Source: Vulcanimicrobiota bacterium
Lineage (GTDB): Bacteria; Vulcanimicrobiota; Vulcanimicrobiia; Vulcanimicrobiales; Vulcanimicrobiaceae
Assembly (NCBI GenBank): GCA_003140215.1
Contig: PLJL01000005.1
Span: 132,916-196,915 of the forward strand
Direction: 5' to 3'
Length of the DNA stretch: 64,000 nucleotides
The position numbers and the translations under genes were made by a program. The notes under the pieces are model-generated. The model searched no databases and had not been told where the DNA came from. It was given only the letters and a program-made list of their open reading frames with translations. This document shows positions 1 through 9,160 of the stretch, piece by piece (the first letter of the stretch is position 1; each line of letters begins with the position of its first letter).

Positions 1-2175
1 CGGGTTGACGGTCGTCGGCGTGACGGTGTGATCGAGCTCGTAGTGCGGCACCTGCTCGGCGTGCGGGATCGCGTAGTCCATGAGCGTCCCGGTGAGCAGC
101 TGGCCGTTGTCGTCGTAGACGACCTCCTCGAAGAGCGCCTGGGCCAAGCCTTGCGCGATCCCGCCGTGCACCTGCCCTTCGACGATCATCGGGTTGAGCA
201 GCCGCCCGCAGTCGTCCACGGCGAGGTACTTGACGATCTGCACTTGGCCGGTCTGGGCGTCGACCTCGACGACGCAAATGTGGGTGCCGAAGGGAAAAAC
301 GAAGTTCGGCGGTTCGAAACGCCGCGTCGCGTCGAGCCCCGGCTCCAGTCCGGGCGGCAGATTGTCGCCCATGAAGGCCAAGAAGCCGGCCTCCGGCGTG
401 GTCATCGACTTGGACGGATCGCCTTTGACGCCGATCTTCCCGTCGCGGTACTCGAGGTCGTCGGGGTTCGCTTCCCACTGGTGCGCGGCGATCTTGACGG
501 CCTTGGCTTGGATCGTCTCGATCGCGAGCTTGAGCGCGGCGCCGCCGACCGCCGTACCGCGCGAGCCGAACGTCCCGACGCCGTACTGCACCTTGTCGGT
601 GTCGCCGTGGATGACGCTGACGTGGTCGATCGGAACGCCCAGCTCGTCGGCGACGAGCTGGGCAAACGTCGTCTCTTCGCCTTGGCCGTGCGGCGAGACG
701 CCGGTGAGCACCGTGATGCTGCCGGTCGGCTCGACGCGGATCGTCGCGGAGTCCCAGCCTGCTGCCGGCATCGCCGCGGACGGACCCATCCCGCAGACCT
801 CGACGTACGTCGACAAGCCGATCCCCAGGAAGCGCCCCTCGCGGCGCAGCTCTTGCTGACGCTTGCGCAGGCCCGCGTAGTCCGCCAGCGCGAGCGCCTT
901 GTCCATCGTCGTCTCGTAGTCGCCCGAGTCGTAGGTGAGCCCGGTCGCGGTCGTGTGCGGGAACGCGTCGGCCGCGATGAAGTTCTTGCGCCGCACGTCG
1001 ACTGGATCGAGGCCGAGCTTGAGCGCGACCAGATCGATCGCACGCTCGATGAAGAACGTTGCCTCGGGCCGCCCGGCGCCGCGGTAGGCGTCGGTCGACA
1101 TCGTGTTGGTGAAGACGCCCACGACTTCGGCGCTGATGTTCTCGAAGCGATAACACCCGTGTGCCATGAGCATCGTCAGCGTCGGGATGACCGGCGTGAG
1201 CAGCTGGTGATACGCGCCCAAGTTCGCGGTGATCTTGAGGCGCAGCGCCGTGATCGTGCCGTCGCTCTTCGCGGCGACCTCGATGTCGTCGATCTGATCG
1301 CGGCCGTGGATCATCGCCTGGAAGCACTCCGAGCGCGTCTCGATGTACTTGACCGGGCATTCGAGCTGCATCGCAACCCAGCTCAGGACGGCCTCTTCGG
1401 GATAGACGTTGAGCTTGGCGCCGAAACCGCCGCCGACTTCCGGGGCGATCGCCCGAATCTTGTTCTCCGGCAGCCCGAGCACCACCGCGAGCTGCGTGCG
1501 CAGCAGATGCGGGATCTGCGTCGCCGAGTAGATGGTGAGCTGCTGCATCCCGGCATCGTAGTTCGCGACGATCGAGCGCGTCTCGATCGGGACCGGCGCC
1601 ACGCGCTGGTTGACGATGCGCTGCTTGATGGTGACGTCGGCCTCGGCGAAAGCCTTGTCGGTGTCACCGGCGGCGAACGGCATGGTGAAGGCGACGTTGG
1701 TCCCGAGGGTCTCGTGCACGTAGGGCGGACCGGCTGCGGCTTTCTCGGGATCGACGACTACCGGCAGCTCCGCGTACTCGACGGCGACGAGCTCGGCGGC
1801 GTCGCGGGCCGAATACGGCGAGTCGGCGACGACCACTGCAACCGCCTCGCCGACGAAACGCACTTCGTCGAGCGCGAGCATGTAGTGCGGCGGCGTCTTG
1901 AGGTCGGGCATCTTGTGAGCGACCGGCAGCGACGACTTCAAGCCGTGCGCGTGGTGGAGATCGTCGCCGGTATAGACGGCACGCACGCGCGGATCAGCCT
2001 TGGCCGCCGCGACGTCGATGGCGGTGATCTTGGCGTGCCCGTACGGGCTGCGCACGAACGCGGCGTACACGGTACCGACCTGCCGCACATCGTCGACGTA
2101 GGTCGCTCGGCCGGTGATGAGGCGGGGATCTTCGCGGCGCCGAATGCGCGCGCCGACCATCGTCGTGAACGCCAT
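1..2175 (-). CDS. Molybdenum hydroxylase large subunit (CoxL/XdhA family), 3' end off the window
   Basis: Large subunit of the xanthine dehydrogenase / CO dehydrogenase family, which binds the Mo-pterin cofactor and forms the active site. The first 725 codons are present and the frame leaves the window at its left edge, so the C-terminal catalytic Glu of the family is not seen. The active-site loop reads AYRGAGR (residues 363-369), the form II type, not the AYxCSFR loop of form I CO dehydrogenase; the substrate therefore stays open. The ATG at 2175 shares bases with the coxS stop (TAATG), implying coupled translation. A FAD subunit (CoxM) is not in the window and may lie further left. Confidence 0.93.
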   Translation of the reverse strand, partial: MAFTTMVGARIRRREDPRLITGRATYVDDVRQVGTVYAAFVRSPYGHAKITAIDVAAAKADPRVRAVYTGDDLHHAHGLKSSLPVAHKMPDLKTPPHYMLALDEVRFVGEAVAVVVADSPYSARDAAELVAVEYAELPVVVDPEKAAAGPPYVHETLGTNVAFTMPFAAGDTDKAFAEADVTIKQRIVNQRVAPVPIETRSIVANYDAGMQQLTIYSATQIPHLLRTQLAVVLGLPENKIRAIAPEVGGGFGAKLNVYPEEAVLSWVAMQLECPVKYIETRSECFQAMIHGRDQIDDIEVAAKSDGTITALRLKITANLGAYHQLLTPVIPTLTMLMAHGCYRFENISAEVVGVFTNTMSTDAYRGAGRPEATFFIERAIDLVALKLGLDPVDVRRKNFIAADAFPHTTATGLTYDSGDYETTMDKALALADYAGLRKRQQELRREGRFLGIGLSTYVEVCGMGPSAAMPAAGWDSATIRVEPTGSITVLTGVSPHGQGEETTFAQLVADELGVPIDHVSVIHGDTDKVQYGVGTFGSRGTAVGGAALKLAIETIQAKAVKIAAHQWEANPDDLEYRDGKIGVKGDPSKSMTTPEAGFLAFMGDNLPPGLEPGLDATRRFEPPNFVFPFGTHICVVEVDAQTGQVQIVKYLAVDDCGRLLNPMIVEGQVHGGIAQGLAQALFEEVVYDDNGQLLTGTLMDYAIPHAEQVPHYELDHTVTPTTVNP

Positions 2176-2750
2176 TACACGTGCGCTCCCTGGAGCGCCG
2201 GCGGGATGATGCCCTCACCGCTGGGGGGCGGTTCCTCCGCCGGCGGGTGGATCGGCATGAGGTCGCGCACGCTGTGCTGCGGCGTCCCGGCGCGCATCGC
2301 GGCACCGGCGGCGCGCACGGCCTTGACGATGTTCTCGTAACCGGTGCAGCGGCACAAGTTGCCTTCGAGCCCGGCCCGGATCTCGTCGTCGCTGGGGTCC
2401 GCGTTGCGGCGCAGCAGATCGACCGCGCTCACGATCATCCCCGGCGTGCAGTATCCGCATTGCAGCCCGTGCGCGGACCAGAACGCTTCTTGCATCGCGT
2501 GCAGCGAATCGGCGTTTCCGATCCCTTCGATCGTCGTGACGTCGTGTCCGGCGGCCTGCACCGCGAACACCGTGCAGCTCTTCACCGAAACGCCGTCGAG
2601 CAGCACGGTACACGCGCCGCAACTCGACGTGTCGCAACCGATATGCGTCCCCGTCAAGTTCAAGTAGTCGCGCAACGCGTGCGCGAGGAGCAAGCGCGGT
2701 TCGACGTTTAACGCCGTTCGCTTCCCGTTGACGGTCAGATCGATCTGCAT
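2175..2750 (-). CDS. Molybdenum hydroxylase small 2Fe-2S subunit (CoxS family)
   Basis: Electron-transfer subunit carrying two 2Fe-2S clusters, passing electrons from the Mo site to a FAD subunit. From the chosen start it has 191 residues. The plant-type cluster is C39, C44, C47 and C59; the second cluster uses C98, C101, C133 and C135 (CGYC and CRCTGY). The ATG at 2750 was chosen because a GGAG lies 9 bases before it; an ATG three codons earlier is possible. The C-terminal tail after about residue 150 is Pro/Gly-rich and longer than usual. It is divergent from the MoxR gene at 2795, with only 44 bases between them for both promoters. Confidence 0.95.
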   Translation of the reverse strand: MQIDLTVNGKRTALNVEPRLLLAHALRDYLNLTGTHIGCDTSSCGACTVLLDGVSVKSCTVFAVQAAGHDVTTIEGIGNADSLHAMQEAFWSAHGLQCGYCTPGMIVSAVDLLRRNADPSDDEIRAGLEGNLCRCTGYENIVKAVRAAGAAMRAGTPQHSVRDLMPIHPPAEEPPPSGEGIIPPALQGAHV

Positions 2751-2794
2751 GCGGCGCATCTCCGTGGAAAAGCGGTGGGACCGGGGAGCTACCG

Positions 2795-3745
2795 ATGCCA
2801 CGCCGGAATATCCTTGCGTCTTCCCGAACCGCCTCGGCCATGCCGGAACCCGTCGACGTCGACGATCTCCGCCAACGCCTCATGCGAGCGGGATACGTCG
2901 CCGATGCCGGGCTGGCGACGGCGCTCGCATGTGCCGTAAGCTTGGAACGAGCTGTGCTGCTCGAAGGGGACGCGGGGGTCGGAAAGACCGACGCGGCGCG
3001 CGCCCTGGCGACGGTGTTCGGCGCGGAGCTGCTGCGGCTGCAGTGCTACGAAGGGCTCGACCTCGCGGCGGCGGCCTACGACTGGAACTACGGCAAGCAG
3101 CTGTTGGCGATTCGGACCGCCGAGTCGCGCTCGAGCGGCTCGGAATCTGCGCAGGATCACATTCCCGACCTCTACGCCGACGAGTTCCTCATCCGGCGTC
3201 CGCTCCTCGCCGCGCTGGGCGCCGTGCGCCCGCGCGGCGTGGTCCTGCTCGTCGACGAGATCGATCGTGCGGACGACGAGTTCGAGGCGTTCCTGCTCGA
3301 GTTTCTGGCCGACTTTGCCATGTCGATCCCCGAGCGGGGCACCGTCGCCGCCCTCCACCGGCCGATCGTGGTGCTGACGTCGAACCGCACCCGCGATCTG
3401 CACGATGCGCTCAAGCGGCGCTGCTTCTACCACTGGATCGGGCACCCGTCGGTCGAGCGGGAGATCGAGATCTTGCGCCTGCACCTGCCGCAGCTTGCGC
3501 CGGCCCTGGCCGCGGACGTTGCGCGGGCCTCCGCCGCGCTGCGCGAGCACGGGTTGCGCAAGGCGCCGGGGATCGCCGAGTCGCTGGATTGGGCCCAGAC
3601 GCTCGCGCTGCTGGGGGCTGCCCGGCTCGACGCGGCGGTCTTCGAGCCGTCGCTGGGCAGCGTGCTCAAGTACCCCGAGGATCTGCAGCAGGCGCGCGCA
3701 TCGGCGCCGGCGATCCTGGCGGCGGCGCGCGGCGCCACGGGGTGA
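2795..3745 (+). CDS. MoxR-family AAA+ ATPase (CoxD-like)
   Basis: AAA+ ATPase of the MoxR type, 316 residues. Walker A is GDAGVGKT at residues 58-65 and Walker B is VDEID at 153-157. In Cox systems CoxD with CoxE inserts sulfur and copper into the Mo active site (known for form I CO dehydrogenase). Here the role in maturing the adjacent hydroxylase is inferred from order and overlap. The ATG follows a good Shine-Dalgarno (GGGGAG, 6 bases before). Its TGA overlaps the GTG of the next gene (GTGA). Confidence 0.93.
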   Translation: MPRRNILASSRTASAMPEPVDVDDLRQRLMRAGYVADAGLATALACAVSLERAVLLEGDAGVGKTDAARALATVFGAELLRLQCYEGLDLAAAAYDWNYGKQLLAIRTAESRSSGSESAQDHIPDLYADEFLIRRPLLAALGAVRPRGVVLLVDEIDRADDEFEAFLLEFLADFAMSIPERGTVAALHRPIVVLTSNRTRDLHDALKRRCFYHWIGHPSVEREIEILRLHLPQLAPALAADVARASAALREHGLRKAPGIAESLDWAQTLALLGAARLDAAVFEPSLGSVLKYPEDLQQARASAPAILAAARGATG

Positions 3746-4893
3746 ACGGGCTCGACGAAGCCGCGCTCGCGGCCGGCTTCGACCGCGCGCTGCGCAACCG
3801 CGGCGTGGCGGCCGGTCCGCGCCGGGCCCAGACCTTCGCGGAGGTGCTGCGCGTGCTGCCGCCGGAGTCGGCGCCGGCGGCGTACTGGCGGGCGCGCACC
3901 GCGATGCTGCCGTCGATCGACGATCTCGCGGCGTTCCAGGCGGCGTTTCTGGACTTCTTCGGCTCGCTCGGCGACGCCGGCGCCCTGAGGCGGTTGGTAC
4001 GCAGCGTCGACGCGCCGGCCCCTGCGCGCAGCCCCGACGCCCCCAAACGCGAGACGCCGCCGGCACCCGGGGAGCAGCCGGCCGGAGACCGGCTCGCCGA
4101 GCGTGCGCCGACGCGCTGGATCGTCGCGTCGAGCGAGCAGCGCCTCAGCGACAAACCCTTCGAGGAGCTCGACGAACGCGAGCGCGCGGCGATGCTCGCG
4201 CTGATCGCCCGCGTCCGGGTCGCCGGCGAGTACCGGACCTCGCGGCGGCGGCGGCGGCACGCGCGCGGCGACCGGTTCGACTTTCGCGGCACCCTGCGCG
4301 CCGCGGCCCGGACGGCCGGCGAGCTCGTCCGCCGGAGCGCCACCCGGCGGCGCGAGCGGCTGCGTCCGCTCATCTTCCTCGTCGACGTGTCCGGCTCGAT
4401 GGCGCCCTTCGCGCGCGCCTTGTTGCAGTACGCGCGGGTGACCGCGGTCGCGCGGCCGCGGGTGCGGGCGCTCGCGTTTGCGACGCAGCTGACCGACCTC
4501 ACGCCGCTGCTGCGCCACGCCGGGGACGACCGGCTGATGGCGGCCTTGGGCGCGGCGGTGCGTGACTACGGCGGCGGCACCCGCATCGGGGCGGCGCTGC
4601 GCGCCTTCAACGACGGGTTGGGCCGGCGCGGCGCGGCTCGCGGCGGAACGGTCGTGCTGCTCTCGGACGGCTGGGAGCGCGACGATCCGCAGCTCGTCGG
4701 CAGCGAGATGGCGCGGCTGCGCAAGCTGTGCCGGCGCATCGTCTGGGTGAACCCCCACAAGCGTCACCCTGCCTACGAGCCGCTGGCACGAGGGATGGCC
4801 GCGGCCCTACCGTATCTCGACGCGTTCGTGTCGGGTCATAGCTTGCACACGCTGGAAGAAGTCGCGGACGCGATCGAAGGGAGAGCGAGATGA
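3742..4893 (+). CDS. VWA-domain protein (CoxE-like)
   Basis: Protein of 383 residues with a C-terminal von Willebrand factor A domain. The MIDAS motif DVSGS is at residues 215-219 and is preceded by a basic Arg-rich stretch. CoxE-type proteins partner with a MoxR ATPase in metal-centre maturation, and the immediately upstream MoxR gene fits that pairing. The start is the GTG that overlaps the MoxR stop. The N-terminal third is Ala/Pro-rich and little conserved. The stop overlaps the ATG of the next gene (ATGA). Confidence 0.92.
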   Translation: MNGLDEAALAAGFDRALRNRGVAAGPRRAQTFAEVLRVLPPESAPAAYWRARTAMLPSIDDLAAFQAAFLDFFGSLGDAGALRRLVRSVDAPAPARSPDAPKRETPPAPGEQPAGDRLAERAPTRWIVASSEQRLSDKPFEELDERERAAMLALIARVRVAGEYRTSRRRRRHARGDRFDFRGTLRAAARTAGELVRRSATRRRERLRPLIFLVDVSGSMAPFARALLQYARVTAVARPRVRALAFATQLTDLTPLLRHAGDDRLMAALGAAVRDYGGGTRIGAALRAFNDGLGRRGAARGGTVVLLSDGWERDDPQLVGSEMARLRKLCRRIVWVNPHKRHPAYEPLARGMAAALPYLDAFVSGHSLHTLEEVADAIEGRAR

Positions 4894-5204
4894 TCGACGT
4901 GCTCGATGCGATCGAACGGTGGCGCGCCGAAGGGCAACGCGTCGCGATCGCGACCGTCGTCGGCGTCGAGAAGTCCGCGCCGCGCGACCCCGGTGCCGTG
5001 CTGGCCGTCAACGAGCGCGGCGACGTCGCCGGCTCGGTCAGCGGCGGCTGCGTCGAGTCGGCGGTCTACGAGGAGGCGCAGGACGCGATCGCCGGCGGCC
5101 GGCCGCGCCTGGTGACCTACGGGATCAGCGATGCCGACGCGATCTCGGTCGGCCTGACCTGCGGCGGGACGATCCACGTCTTCGTCGAGCGGCTCGACTG
5201 GTGA
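4890..5204 (+). CDS. XdhC/CoxI-domain protein (short)
   Basis: A 104-residue protein that is essentially only the XdhC_CoxI N-terminal domain, with the typical GSVSGGCVESAVYEEA (about residues 49-64) and a C-terminal TCGGTIHVFVE segment. XdhC proteins bind molybdenum cofactor and deliver its sulfurated form to the apo-hydroxylase. The Rossmann part is on the next gene, so the function is split over two overlapping frames (coxI/coxF-like). ATGA overlap upstream and GTGA overlap downstream indicate coupled translation. Confidence 0.9.
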   Translation: MIDVLDAIERWRAEGQRVAIATVVGVEKSAPRDPGAVLAVNERGDVAGSVSGGCVESAVYEEAQDAIAGGRPRLVTYGISDADAISVGLTCGGTIHVFVERLDW

Positions 5205-5995
5205 TCTTCGAGCGCCTCGCGGCGGCGCTGCGCGCCGACCGTCCCGTCGCGCTGGTGACCCGGCTCGACGGCGCGCACGCCGGCGCGAAGCTGCTCGTGT
5301 CCGAGGACGACGCGCACGGCGATCTGGGAACGCACCTGCTCAACGCAGCGGCGGTCGGCGAGGCGCGCGCGCTGCTGGCGGTCGGCGAAAACGCGTTGCG
5401 GTCGTTCGGCGAGCACGGCGAACCGGTCGGCGTCGAGGTGCGGCTCTTCATCGAGGCGTTCGCGCCCAAACCGGTGATGTACGTCTTCGGGGCGATCGAC
5501 TTCTCGCGCGCGATGGCGCGGATCGGAAAGTACCTCGGCTACCACGTTACGGTAGTCGACGCGCGGCCGGTCTTCGCGACCAAGCAGCGCCTCCCCGACG
5601 CCGACGAGGTGGTCGTGGCGTGGCCCGACGAGTTCTTGTCGCGGGCGCCCGTCAACGCGCGCACTGCGCTCATCGTGCTCACCCACGACGTCAAGTTCGA
5701 CATCCCGCTGCTGCAGGTCGCGCTGCGCACGCCGGCGGGCTACATCGGAGCCATGGGCAGCCGCCGCACGCACGCCAACCGCGTCGAAGAGCTACGCCGG
5801 GTTGGGATCTCGGAGCAGGATCTGGCGCGTATCAGCGCGCCGATCGGGCTCGACATCGGTGCCCGCACGCCCGAGGAAACCGCCATCTCGATCGCCGCCG
5901 AGATCATCGCGACGCGCGAGCAACGCGCCGGCGGACGGCTGAGCGACGGCTCGGAGCCGGTGCACAACGCGCGCGCTCCGGCGACGCCGGCGTGA
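5201..5995 (+). CDS. XdhC-family protein with Rossmann C-terminal domain (CoxF-like)
   Basis: 264 residues from a GTG that overlaps the stop of the previous gene. The first ~90 residues look like a degenerate XdhC_CoxI domain. Residues from about 88 on form the XdhC_C Rossmann domain, with MYVFGAIDFSRAMARIGKYL and YIGAMGSRRTHANRVEELR as landmarks. Together with the short CoxI-like protein upstream it should handle Mo-cofactor sulfuration and insertion for the CoxSL enzyme. Its TGA overlaps the GTG of coxG. Confidence 0.9.
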   Translation: MIFERLAAALRADRPVALVTRLDGAHAGAKLLVSEDDAHGDLGTHLLNAAAVGEARALLAVGENALRSFGEHGEPVGVEVRLFIEAFAPKPVMYVFGAIDFSRAMARIGKYLGYHVTVVDARPVFATKQRLPDADEVVVAWPDEFLSRAPVNARTALIVLTHDVKFDIPLLQVALRTPAGYIGAMGSRRTHANRVEELRRVGISEQDLARISAPIGLDIGARTPEETAISIAAEIIATREQRAGGRLSDGSEPVHNARAPATPA

Positions 5996-6432
5996 TCATC
6001 AGCGACGCCTTCGACGTGCCGGCACCGCTCGAACGCGTGTGGCCGCTGCTCAAGGACATCCCCAAGGTCGCCGCCTGCATCCCGCGCGCCGAGGTGACCG
6101 AGGTGATCGACGACCACACCTACCGCGCCAAGGTCTCGGTGAAGGTGGGGCCCGTCGAGGTCAGCTATCGCGCCGTGATCGACGTCGTCTCGCTCGACGA
6201 CGCGACGCACACCGCGACTTTCAAGGTCAAGGGCGACGAGCTGCGCGGCCGCGGCGGCGTGACCGCGACGGTGGTGTCGACCGCGACCGAACGCGGCGGC
6301 AAGACCCACGTCGACCTGCGCACCGACGCGCAGATCAGCGGGATCGTCGCCTCGATCGGTGGACGACTGATCGAAGGCGTCGCGCAGAAAACCGTCACGC
6401 AGTTCGCCGTGAACCTGTCAAAACTGCTCTAG
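5992..6432 (+). CDS. CoxG-like SRPBCC protein
   Basis: 146-residue SRPBCC (START-like) protein of the CO dehydrogenase subunit G family. Landmarks are the N-terminal FDVPAPLERVWPLLKDIPKVAACIPR region (quoted in parts: FDVPAPLERVW, AACIPRAE) and a C-terminal IGGRLIEGVAQKTV helix. CoxG-type proteins have been linked to membrane attachment and quinone delivery for CO dehydrogenase in other bacteria; that role is inferred here. It is the last gene of the five-gene maturation operon, with a GTGA overlap at its start. Confidence 0.92.
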   Translation: MIISDAFDVPAPLERVWPLLKDIPKVAACIPRAEVTEVIDDHTYRAKVSVKVGPVEVSYRAVIDVVSLDDATHTATFKVKGDELRGRGGVTATVVSTATERGGKTHVDLRTDAQISGIVASIGGRLIEGVAQKTVTQFAVNLSKLL

Positions 6433-6448
6433 CAGAAAGGCCCGAGCG

Positions 6449-6859
6449 ATGGAACTCGAACCCTATCTCCATTTCGGCGGCGACTGCGAAGAGGCGCTGA
6501 ACTTCTACAAGGGCGTCTTCGGTGGGGAGTTCACGGTGAACCGCTTCGAAGGCTCGCCGCTGACCGCGGAGTTTCCGCCCGACTACGGCAACAAGATCAT
6601 GCACGCGAACTTCTCGTCGCCGAGCCTGAAGTTCATGGCCGCGGATGGGAGGCCCGGCAGTGCGCACGCGGGCGGCGGTCGCGTCTCCCTTGCACTCGGC
6701 GGCTCGGTCGATGACGGACAGCATGCCTTCGACGCGCTCGCGGAAGGCGGTACCGTCGTGGTGCCGTACCAGAAGATGTTCTGGGGCGCGACGTTCGGCC
6801 AGCTCACCGACAAGTTCGGGATCGAATGGATGGTGAACTGCTCGGACGATGAGCCGTAG
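6449..6859 (+). CDS. VOC-superfamily protein, PhnB-like
   Basis: 136 residues with the glyoxalase/VOC fold of the PhnB/YjdN subgroup: an N-terminal YLHFGGDCEEALNFYKGVFG and a C-terminal WGATFGQLTDKFGIEWMVN. Substrate unknown; members of this subgroup often lack the metal ligands of true glyoxalases. It follows coxG by 16 bases, with a Shine-Dalgarno-like AGAAAGG before the ATG, so it may be read through from the cox operon, but no functional link is visible. Confidence 0.88.
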   Translation: MELEPYLHFGGDCEEALNFYKGVFGGEFTVNRFEGSPLTAEFPPDYGNKIMHANFSSPSLKFMAADGRPGSAHAGGGRVSLALGGSVDDGQHAFDALAEGGTVVVPYQKMFWGATFGQLTDKFGIEWMVNCSDDEP

Positions 6860-6871
6860 CGTGCTTACACC

Positions 6872-7864
6872 GTGAGGACCGGCTTTAGCCAAGCAGGTTT
6901 GGCCGCTGCGACGGCACTGGCGTTGCTCGCGCTTTCCGCCGCTCGCGTAAGCGCAGAGCCGGCGGGACTGGAATACGATGAGATAACGTGGGTCTCCGCC
7001 GATCCGGCCTCACATCTGCCCGGCAGCTTCCAAGGCGATCTGGCCGCGATCAAGGTTGCTCTGTTGAACGGAGAATTGGGCTCCGCCGACTCGCGTAAGC
7101 GGGTGGCGGAAATCTTCAAAGAAGCGTCGGATCCGGCCAGGCGATTGGAAATGAGTGCACTTGGCCGGATTCCCGGTGTTGGAGTGCTTGCTGTTCTCAT
7201 CGCGTCAAACGCACAGCAGGTAAAGCTGAGAAGCGAGCTGCGCGGTCCGGTGGAGGCCCAGGTGGCGGCCCTTCGCCTCGAACAACAACTCGGGAAGTGG
7301 TACCACGTCACGTACCTAAACGGCTGGACTCGTCGCGAGGACGTGTCCAACCAAACGGTCCTCATTGTCAAACCCGATCAAGATACGCGAATCTATCTCG
7401 ATCTGGCGCTGCAGACCTATTACACGGCGACCGCAAATGCGCCGGGAAGCAGCGCCTCGTCGCGTGCAATGCTCTGCTCACCGTCCACAACCGTCAATCG
7501 AGGAGCCCAGGTGCTGGACGGCGTTCCGACGGATATTTTCGAGACGACGTTCGATGCGAACGGTACATCGGCGGTGATTACGCGATACGAATCCCCCTTC
7601 ACCGAGCCTCCGAAGCGCGACGCAGCGGGGAACCTGATACCGTTCGATTGTCCGGGCGCGCCGACCCATACCGGACCTGCAATGCCCATCGACCGTGTCG
7701 CGCTGTACCAGACGGTGTTCGTGCGTTCCGGCTCAAACTCGGTTACGACGGTCAACGAGGACGGCAACATCAAGCGCACGGACCCCGAGCCGGCACTGTT
7801 CGAAGTGCCCCCCGGCTTTGCCAAGAAATCTCCGTTCGACGTAATCCGTCACCCTGGGCCGTAA
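6872..7864 (+). CDS. Secreted protein of unknown function
   Basis: 330 residues starting at GTG 6872. A clear Sec signal peptide covers about residues 1-28 (hydrophobic run AAATALALLALSAA, then VSA-EP). The mature part is mixed alpha/beta with no motif I recognise; it contains two Cys (about 206 and 264) that may form a disulfide in the periplasm. It lies 12 bases after the VOC gene and is convergent with the lipoprotein gene at 7888. Base composition matches the surroundings. Confidence 0.75.
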   Translation: MRTGFSQAGLAAATALALLALSAARVSAEPAGLEYDEITWVSADPASHLPGSFQGDLAAIKVALLNGELGSADSRKRVAEIFKEASDPARRLEMSALGRIPGVGVLAVLIASNAQQVKLRSELRGPVEAQVAALRLEQQLGKWYHVTYLNGWTRREDVSNQTVLIVKPDQDTRIYLDLALQTYYTATANAPGSSASSRAMLCSPSTTVNRGAQVLDGVPTDIFETTFDANGTSAVITRYESPFTEPPKRDAAGNLIPFDCPGAPTHTGPAMPIDRVALYQTVFVRSGSNSVTTVNEDGNIKRTDPEPALFEVPPGFAKKSPFDVIRHPGP

Positions 7865-7887
7865 CGAACACGCAGGGCGTTCGACGC

Positions 7888-9102
7888 TCAGCGCAAGATG
7901 CCGGTGTGGCCGAGGGAGTAGCGGCCGGGGAGCGGCCAGACGGCGAGCCCGTGCGGTTGGGTCCCGACCGGGATCTGCCGCACCTTGCCGTGCACGGTGT
8001 CGATGGCGTACACCACGTCGTCGTAGCGGCCCGATAGCCACAGCGTGCGCCCGTCCGCGCTGACGTTGCCCATGTCGGGGCTGCCGCCCCCGGGGATCGG
8101 CCAGCGCGCCACGATGCGATGCGTCTTGAAGTCGATCACGCTGATCCCGCCGGCGAGACTGTGGCGCATGCCGTGGAGGGAATGCGAGCCGCGATTGGCG
8201 ACGTAGAGCCGCTTGCCGTCACGGCTCGGATACAGCCCGTGCGGCGCGACGCCCGTCGCGATGAAGCCGGTCCTGCGGAAACGATCGCCGTCGACGACGA
8301 AGACGCCGTCGGCGCGCATCCCGGCGACGAAGAACGTCCGGCCGTCGGGCCCGGCGCGCACGTCTTGCGGCATGCTGCCCGACGGCAGTTGAAGATAGCC
8401 GAGCACGGTGCGATGGACCATGTCGATCTTCGCCAACCGGTCGTTGAACTCGCACGTGAACAGCGCGTAGCGGCCGTCGGCGGAGTAGTCGGCGTGGTTG
8501 ATCCCCGCGCAACCCGGTGTGACCAGCGACGCGCGCAGCACCATCGTGTGCGGATCGCGGAAGTCCAGCCGCATGCGCCGTTCGGCCACGACGACCGCGG
8601 ACTTGCCGTCCGGCGTGAAGTACATGTTGTACGGGTCGTCGACGTCGAACGGCCGGCCCGGACGGCCGGTGCGCGGGTCGATCGGCGTCACGCTGCCGTC
8701 TGGGCGCCCCTCGGCCGTGTTCGTCACCCACAGCGTGCGCAGGTCCCATGAGGGCACGACGTGTTGCGGGCTGCGCCCCGCGGCGAAGCGTTGAACGACC
8801 CGAAACGTGGCCGGATCGATCACGTAGACCGAGCCACCGAGGTTGGGGACGTAGACCCGCCGCAGGTCCCGCGCGACCCGCGGCGCGAGATGCCCAGCCG
8901 ACGTCTCGCTGAAGATGTTGCGTGGATCGACGACCCGCGGCATCCCCGGCACGGTCACGACGTGCGGGGTCGCACGAGCCGCCGGGCGGTGAACGGCGCT
9001 GGAAGGCGTGCTGACGGGCACGCCGCGTTGCGGCGGTCGAGAACACCCGGCGACAATGGTCGAGACGACAAAAACGACGACCGTTAAAAAGATCCGGCCC
9101 AC
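7888..9102 (-). CDS. Beta-propeller lipoprotein (YncE/NHL-like)
   Basis: 404-residue exported lipoprotein. A signal sequence of about 18 residues ends in the lipobox VAGC (Cys 19). The rest consists of repeated ~45-residue blades such as RRVYVPNLGGSVYVIDP, KRLYVANRGSHS and RTLWLSGRYDDVVYAID, typical of YncE-type seven-bladed propellers. Such proteins sit in the periplasm and have binding or scaffold roles; the ligand here is unknown. It stands alone, on the opposite strand to its left neighbour and 58 bases from the fdh locus. Confidence 0.88.
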   Translation of the reverse strand: MGRIFLTVVVFVVSTIVAGCSRPPQRGVPVSTPSSAVHRPAARATPHVVTVPGMPRVVDPRNIFSETSAGHLAPRVARDLRRVYVPNLGGSVYVIDPATFRVVQRFAAGRSPQHVVPSWDLRTLWVTNTAEGRPDGSVTPIDPRTGRPGRPFDVDDPYNMYFTPDGKSAVVVAERRMRLDFRDPHTMVLRASLVTPGCAGINHADYSADGRYALFTCEFNDRLAKIDMVHRTVLGYLQLPSGSMPQDVRAGPDGRTFFVAGMRADGVFVVDGDRFRRTGFIATGVAPHGLYPSRDGKRLYVANRGSHSLHGMRHSLAGGISVIDFKTHRIVARWPIPGGGSPDMGNVSADGRTLWLSGRYDDVVYAIDTVHGKVRQIPVGTQPHGLAVWPLPGRYSLGHTGILR

Positions 9103-9160
9103 TCACGCTCTCGTTCCGGCGCGAGGCCCACAATCGCCTCCCCGAGCTACGTGGGGCGGG

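Noticed and set aside
28-2340. Long open frame on the plus strand opposite coxL
   Set aside because: Composition artefact of high GC; the minus-strand frame encodes a clear molybdenum hydroxylase with the AYRGAGR loop, while the plus-strand translation is Arg/Asp-rich and matches nothing.
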